From: Ignelater luminosus
Taxonomy: Eukaryota; Arthropoda; Insecta; Coleoptera; Elateridae
Length of the DNA: 64,000 bases
Assembly (NCBI GenBank): GCA_011009095.1
Contig: VTPC01001072.1
Span: 166,953-230,952, forward strand
Direction: 5' to 3'
Positions 57,690 through 64,000 of the stretch are shown here, piece by piece. The translations under genes were made by a program, and so were the position numbers. Numbering within the stretch: the first letter of the stretch is position 1; each line of letters opens with the position of its first letter. A model generated the notes under the pieces. That model was given only the letters and a program-made list of their open reading frames with translations. It was not told the origin of the DNA and made no database searches.

Positions 57690-58770
57690 GTGTTCATTTT
57701 AAAACGATCCACCCTTAATATCTCGTAAACAAATGGAGATATCGAATAAGAACAAAACACGTTAATTTATTTATGGAAGGGGATATTAAAATACATAATT
57801 AACTCAATAATAGAGGTCGCTGTGTTCGCTGCTCTCGCACACATAACCTCAAGATCTTAAATGGCATTTCACCAATTATGATACGTCGTTAGAAAGGGAA
57901 TAACAATAGCAATCTTTTGATGAAAGCAAGATTGAAATCGGCCTACTATATCGAAGATTACAGCACAAAATGTCTTGTTTTAGTGATAAATTTGAATCGT
58001 GTTAGTTAAGTAAATAGATGCATTTTAATTGTTTTGGTGCTTATTTCGGATATGAAACAAATGAACGTAAACACTTTTAATTGATTAATTTAAATTGAAC
58101 TATCAATAGAAAGTCAAAACAATATAAAAGAAACAACAAAAGATGGGCAATCTTTTCAAGATTCGATTCCAAATAGGTGTAATGGTAAGGTAAGTCTTCT
58201 TTAAGTAAATTATCACATCTCGATTTAGATGAAAAACAAGTGCAATTTTGCATGTTCTGAGATTGCATAAGATGAATTGAGCTATGGTGAGTTTCTACGT
58301 TTAAGTATTGTTTTCGAAAATTACTTATTTTGTGTTGTTCCTTCACTTCTGTATTTACCTTCTATTGACAGTTCAATTTACAATAATCAATTAGAAATGC
58401 CTACGTTCATGTGTTTTGCTTTCGAAATAAGCACCAAAACAATTGAAATAGATTTCTTTACTTAGTTAACGCAATTTAAATTCTTAACTAAAATGAAACG
58501 TTTTGTGCTATAACTTTCGATTAAGTAGGTCGATTTGAATTTTGTTTTCAATAAGAGATTGCTGTTGTTATTCCCTTTCCAACGATGTATCGTAAGTGTT
58601 GGAGTGCCATTTAAGATTTTGAGGTTATGTGTGCGAGAGCGAACACAACGACCTCTATTATTGAATTAATTATGTACTCTATTGTCTTTCTCCATAAATA
58701 GATTGGCGTGTTTTTTTTTATTTCGATAATTTCATTTATATTAAGGGTGAATCGTTTTAAAATGAAACAG
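57690..58770. mobile_element. Palindromic foldback element 2, ~1.08 kb
   Basis: The left arm (57690-~58230) and right arm (~58235-58770) are inverted copies. The outer ends share TTCATTTTAAAACGATYCAC. Inner mirrored blocks include GAGGTTATGTGTGCGAGAGC (58622; complement near 57848), AATAAGCACCAAAACAATTG (58428; complement near 58030) and TTGCTGTTGTTATTCCCTTT (58561; complement near 57900). Arm identity is roughly 80 percent by eye. No target duplication could be fixed. There is no coding capacity. Its sequence is unrelated to the element at 54803. Confidence 0.8.
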
Positions 58771-61700
58771 TTGACTGACATATTTTCTCAATTATTTTTT
58801 TTTTATTGTTTGTATTCTGATGACCACATATTAATTAAAGTACTGTGATGAACACAGTCATGAGGCTTGGCTGAATAAATACTAAGGTGTTTACAAAGAA
58901 AAATGACGCAAGAAAGCCCCTACTGTTACCCAATAGTGATGGTTCTCACCGTGAGGATGCAATTAACATGATCCAGGTTAGCTCGATTGACTGAGTTGTA
59001 GATCTTATAAGGTGGGCCAATAACCTAAGAAATACAATAAAGAGATAATTGAGGGCGCCAGTCCCAATCGCCCCGCTGTATCCTCCACCGGGACAAATGA
59101 AAGATGGCGTTGACTCCGAATGTGAGCTGTAATTTGACTCCAAATCAAACTAGTAGTAGTAAGATTGCCAAGTACATAAAACTCTCAAAGCGCTGAAGAT
59201 ATAATCATTGTAATATTATAAAAAAAAACAGACTTAAAAGAGTAACCTAACCTCATTAACTTACAGCGGATTTAATTAATTTTAAATTTGATTGTAACTC
59301 ATGATTGCACCGGAATCGAGTCCGAACCTCTTGAGAGAATGCCTGCATCTTATTAGACCCCAAAAGCCCTCACAGGAGATGATGCGCAATGCTAAGCTCA
59401 TGACCTATACTGTTTATTGTTGCTGGCTAGAATACAAAGCGTGTGTACAAGCTCCAGAATCAGGTACGATCTCAGTCCAGTCGAACCACAGTGAACAAAC
59501 ATGTAACAGCTCAATGTCACCTTACTGCGGTAGTACTTTTCTATCAGCGTCCAAGAGCAGGACGTTTTGTCCTCGATTTAAGAATGCACAGCAAATTTAC
59601 AAAAAACTGTCTCAGCCACCACAGTTGCAATAAAAGAAATACTTGTTGTCTCGATGATGAGGCAAAGGCAATCGAGATGACCCAGATTGAAACGGGATGA
59701 AGCTCCAGAACTGTGTGCAGGCTCCAACACCATGTGACGTTTAATCTATTTATTTTTAATTAATTAAAATCGGGCCAGCATCCAGCGATAAAGAGGTATG
59801 CGTAGAATTAGACTGATCCGTAGAATATTAATCAAAACTCTGGTCTAATTGAGACCATGGCGCCTTATAAAAATTGTTATCAGTGGTTCGTAGAGAATGA
59901 CACGAATATTCACAAGAGATATGCCTGCAATAAGCTTTAAGATATAGCATATTTCACAGTTTTTCTACCTGAGTACTGAAAAGCGGCCCTCAAGTACCTC
60001 ACAGGAAATACTAAGAGATAACTCACGATCGCTTTCTACAGCCTGATAAAAAGTGACACATCCAAACATGCCGCAAACTACCTGGAACTTCTGACTTCAA
60101 ATACCCAGTTGCTTAATCATTTGCTATTACGAGTTGTAGTAAAATTCTCAGTAGTTCAATGTTTCGGTGATTTCCAGCCAACATTCTGCGACCTGCACGG
60201 GTATTCCGAGTTCAAATCTTCGAGAAGATGACTATTATGTTCCGTGCTTGTTAATTTTTATTATTTTCTTAAAATTAAATTAAAATCAGTTTCAGTTACT
60301 TTTTGATTATACGAAAGTGTCAATACAAGTAAAACCAAGATTTTATTTTTATTTTATAAATAAACTAAATAAGAGTGTTGTTCCCTGTATTAGCAAAAAA
60401 AAGCGAAAGTAGAATTTTTGACGAGCAAACTTCAAGTAAGGACGACTTAATTCCTATTAAATCGATCGATTCCTCTTTAATCCATTTTAACAGTAACCCG
60501 CCAACATTTTCGCTTTCGCTTTTGTTTGTTTGCTTCAAATAACCGTGTTAACATCTCTTAAGCCGTACAAATCTACTTAAAACCACTTTTCTAAAAGAAA
60601 AGGTTAATCCTTCAAGTTTCTATAGTCAACACGCTGCCGCAGATCAATAAATTTTTAACATCAAAAGATAATCTCGAGAAATAATGCTTTTAAATTGGAG
60701 GCCATACGAAATTGACGGTCCAGAGTATCTTAAATGAAGAGCTGTGGGTGTTAAATCTAAAGAGCTATGATTCCAGGCCTCCTACGTGCCATGTTTTGTA
60801 ACCACAGGCTTGGCTGCCCTGTGATCTAGTAACTGCACCGGCTGTTAGTTACTTCGATCACGCGAATCTTTTATTACATACATACATACAGTTTTCGTTT
60901 TACTTCAATGATTCCATACGTCTTATACTAGACTGGAACGATTTATTAATGTAATTATTATTATATAAATATCCACTTCTTACTTGGAAATATCTCGAGC
61001 TTGTTTTTGAATTTATACTAGAAATTGGAAAATTAATAAGAATTATAAATTATTTCTAATTTACATACCGGCGATCTGGGTTGTAGTTTAATAAAATTAT
61101 AAAGATAAACAACGTCAAGGAAATAAAATTAATGTTACACAATTTAAGATCTCAACCATTTTAATTTTTCAATTGCTGTAACATTCTTTAAAAGTCTCCT
61201 CGATACAACAATCTAAAGAATGCCCAAGAAATAGTAAAATCGCTCACATTCTCGAATCGTCGATGCATAAAACATTCTTTTATAAAATGCAAGCCAGATG
61301 CATTATACATACTTGTGATGCTGCAAAATTTTTGCATCCCGCGTGTAATTGGTTGCCTCGTGGTGGAATTCTGAATTGTTCAATGCTATATGCAGAGAGC
61401 ATCCAGCCGGGAGCATACACGAGACTGCACTAAGGTATCATTTGGAGAATTACTTGCATCTTTAAATTACAGCTTGTCTGATGCTACGATGATGGTGTAT
61501 GATAGGTTTATATTGAACCTTTACGTTTAAGTTGTTATTACAGTTTTCAGTTCTTCTTTTGCAATTTTAGCGCATCTTCTTTGCATTATGCAAAAATGTA
61601 AATATCCGATTGAATTTTTCATGTTTCGTGCTTTTTCTTTTTGTGCTACGTACCTTACTTACAATAAATGAAAGAGTTGTGCCTTTTTTTCTGTTTGCAT

Positions 61701-62190
61701 GGTTGCAACGTAAAAAGTAGGGAAAACGGAAAGACAGGCCGTTCTTCATAGAGGATTCTTAAATATCTGGCCATTTTAACTTGAGGTAGAAAGCAAAAGA
61801 CGATTATTTGTTCGACTGACTGGGTTTCAGTTGCCTTATTTGGATACTGCTGCGCCAATCCCCCTGTAGATAATCCGTGACTGCCCTAATTGTACAAAAA
61901 GTTCGTCTAGAATTTTAACCGTCTTGGACTAAAAACGAATGTTGGCGAACAGAACGAAACGGAAGACGATTTAGTCGTTAACAATGTATTCGTTCTATGA
62001 TATTGCTGATTCAATTTCATGCATTGAAGATAAAATACGATAAACATTTTTAATTATCTTTAACAGTTTTTAGTAATTCCAAGACTATAGAAGCTGTCGC
62101 AGCTTCCTCTGCTCGGCTGCGATAGTTCTAGGCTTTCCCTGCGCCCGCTTAGCGGCCCTGGTCGAAACTTGGCCAAGTCGTTCCTTTTCT
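58771..62190. other. No gene recognised; possible fragments of old repeats
   Basis: Positions 58830-59160 and 59290-60230 have higher complexity with a 110-residue frame (59301-59633), but no recognised motif. Positions 60480-60620 and 61250-61500 resemble conserved non-coding DNA. At 61866-61915 a short segment matches, in reverse, the GTACTTTTTGTACAA part of the 257-bp repeat. No tRNA was recognised. Confidence 0.35.
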
Positions 62191-62560
62191 ATTAACCTTC
62201 TTGCAAAAAAAGTCGCCTTTGTTTACGGACGATTTGGGCTACGCTCTCCAACAAACCACTTGCGATGACTCGGAGTTGGGCCTCGCCTCCCCCCTCCCCC
62301 ATTAATCCCTCCATAACATAGCTAAATACGGACACGGGACGGATTTCACCCTTCTTAACCTTCTTTAAAAAAGGTAACGAAGGACACGAGCTGCGTCCTC
62401 CATTAACCTTTTAACAGAGCTGAAACCGAATGTGGTTAAGGCAACGCCTTCCCACACTCGTCCTCCCATTAACATCCGTAAGAGAGCGAAAAACGGATCA
62501 CCCAGTCGAGAGGTTTGACCCTACCTTAACATTTTTAATTGGGTTCAGAGCAAACACAGA
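62191..62560 (+). repeat. Degenerate GC-rich ~55-bp repeat
   Basis: Variants of ATTAACCTTYTTWAAAA separated by GC-rich CGGACACG...CTCCYCC text recur at about 62193, 62301, 62353, 62403, 62469 and 62525, with irregular spacing of 50-108 bp. The pattern is visible but strongly decayed. A 61-residue frame inside has no motif. Confidence 0.45.
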
Positions 62561-62891
62561 TCGGGTTGCGCTTTTTTATAAAACTCTATTTAAAAAGAAA
62601 GAACGCTTCTCTTAATTTTAATTTTTTAAATAAACCCAAACAAACGTAAAAAGTTAGTATTTAAATCTCAGGAACCATAAACAAGGCAACATCGCCAATA
62701 TAGCACCGAGTTAACAAACAAGCGTATTTGTATCAAATTTTATCAAAACCAGTCAAGGCGTTCCAGCGATTTTCAAAAAAGCTTTTTTCATTTTTGCTAA
62801 ACTTCCTCTAACTCCATTGAAAAAACAAATTAATTAAAATCAAAAGATAACTCCCAATTCCACCTTATTATTACTTTTAAAAAACATTTAT

Positions 62892-63364
62892 TTAAGCGCC
62901 TGCACATTGCGTGATTTTCTTTTCTTCATTTTTATGTCCCCAAGCTCGACTGGGGACAAACTTGACGCGGCCCGAAAAAACCTCATAACTTCTTGATCGG
63001 CCCGACATGTCCAAGAAGCCCGAACGGCACGAACGCAAACGGTCCGAACAAAACGAACGGCATAAGAGGTCCGAACGGCCAGACAGACTGGCGAAGCCCG
63101 AAGGGCCTAGAAGTCCAAAAGACCTGACAGGCTTGAGAGGTCCATAATTCCCGACAGGCCCAAAAAGCTTGAAGGCCCCAGAAGTCCAAAAGACCAGACA
63201 GGGTCGAGAGGTCCGACAGGCACCAACAGCTCGACATACCCGACAAGACCTGGCCCGAAAAACTCGATAAATTTTTAAACTGAGGCCCGGCCCGATCCAA
63301 ACCCAAGCTTCGATCGGGGCTGCGTAAAAGACCGACTAGGAAACTCAGCTCGTGCAGGTCTCTA
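62892..63364 (+). mobile_element. 9-bp-minisatellite element, copy 9 (nearly complete)
   Basis: A possible left edge, GCGCCTGCACATTGCG, is at ~62897. The leader GGGGACAAACTTGACGCGGC and CATAACTTCTTGATCGGCCC begin at 62952. The ~9-bp core runs to ~63250. The trailer AAATTTTTAAACTGAGGCCC leads to a right edge CTCGTGCAGGTCTCTAA, whose complement (AGACCTGCACGAGCTGAGTT) mirrors the family's left edge. With copy 1 this defines the element's boundaries. Confidence 0.65.
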
Positions 63365-64000
63365 AGGTAGGTCATCATGTTAATACCTATTAGCAGCCAA
63401 TAATAATCGAAAAAATTAGGGTTAGATTAACGCGAGCAACGTTAATTTCATTATTTCAGTTTATGTTAGAAATCAAGAAATTCTTAGAAATTATTTGTGT
63501 AACGGTAGATTTAAATGTGATTTTGAACACGTTTTCAAGGTACATATCTTTCGGTCTTAGCCACCATTTGTGATGTCTTTGTTTTTAGACAACTTTTTCC
63601 AAGAAGGTTTTTTTCAAGATTTCATGAAAACCATTTTTATTAAAAAAAAAAAAATAAAAGTCGGTTTTTAACCGTGTCCGGTTTTTTTCGGTTTTGACAG
63701 CCCTTACATCAGATGCTACTGTAAGTCAAAGTCATGATTCGACTGAAAAGCGAAAAACACAGCCGCTTCCCTGTGCTTCCTCGTCCTCTCAAACTGAATC
63801 TGATTGTGTTTCGTTTCTAATCTATCGGTAGAAACTGCAAATGCCATTGCATCAATTCAAAGCTGTGAAGTTTTGCTTCCACGAGTAGTTGATGAAGTAA
63901 TTCGCCAAGACCATAATAAACCAACCAATTCCTGTTTCACTTCTATTCAAACACTTCATTGGAACGCGGTTGGTTGGTTTGGAGTTTGAATACAGTGAAT
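63365..64000. other. No gene recognised; possible hAT-type terminus near 63706
   Basis: Positions 63642-63654 are a poly-A run, followed by text ending GGTTTTGACAGCCCTTA (63690-63706). Its complement, TAAGGGCTGTCAAAACC, resembles hAT terminal repeats of the CAGGGCTGTCAAA type. No partner end was found. A 36-codon frame after it (SDATVSQSHDSTEKRKTQ) and a 61-residue frame at 63804-63989 are unassigned. Confidence 0.3.

Noticed and set aside
63707-63989. Short frames after a hAT-like terminus considered as the start of a hAT transposase
   Set aside because: The orientation of the putative terminus places the element to its left, not right. The frames are broken and match no hAT motif convincingly.

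Overview
The window looks like nuclear DNA from an insect or another arthropod. It is AT-rich and gene-poor, with spliceosomal-type exon edges, mariner, hAT-like and non-LTR elements, long satellite arrays and scaffold N gaps. Nothing in it looks bacterial or viral. The species cannot be read from the sequence.

Host gene content is very low. The best host coding evidence is one internal exon on the minus strand (44248-44671, 141 whole codons, clean acceptor and donor). It belongs to an unidentified Pro/Ser-rich protein. A second, much weaker exon candidate is at 23141-23379 (+). Almost every other open frame is transposon-derived or an artefact of tandem repeats.

Layout. 1-7.3 kb: a 21-bp minisatellite, a pair of ~200-bp inverted repeats 3.75 kb apart that may bound a decayed DNA transposon, and faint retroelement remnants. 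7.2-16.1 kb: a dispersed repeat ('family A'), two large copies of a GC-rich element built on a 9-bp minisatellite, and a ~257-bp tandem repeat. 18.6-19.9 kb: a complete mariner (DD34D) with a one-base frameshift. 24.3-29.3 kb: a 123-bp tandem repeat, then a 400-N gap flanked by two near-identical ~1.32-kb sequences. Only the right-hand sequence carries an intact 1305-bp DD41D mariner-like element with perfect 31-bp TIRs. This is best read as unmerged allelic contig ends with a polymorphic transposon. 30.5-36.1 kb: more family A and 9-bp-minisatellite copies; one of these is split by a 641-bp hAT-like non-autonomous element with a perfect 8-bp target duplication. 40.6-43.5 kb and 46.4-50.6 kb: two unrelated satellite arrays (~155 bp and ~152 bp) on either side of the exon. 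52.9-56.6 kb: a nest in which a decayed non-LTR retrotransposon is split by a 9-bp-minisatellite element and by a 1088-bp palindromic foldback element. 57.7-58.8 kb: a second, unrelated foldback element. 62.2-63.4 kb: degenerate GC-rich repeats and a last 9-bp-minisatellite copy.

The most novel-looking material is the 9-bp-minisatellite element family. It has about ten copies in the window, shared terminal sequences, and a tandem core whose period is a multiple of three, so it generates collagen-like Gly-X-Y reading frames. Also notable are the two long foldback elements and the polymorphic, apparently intact DD41D mariner.
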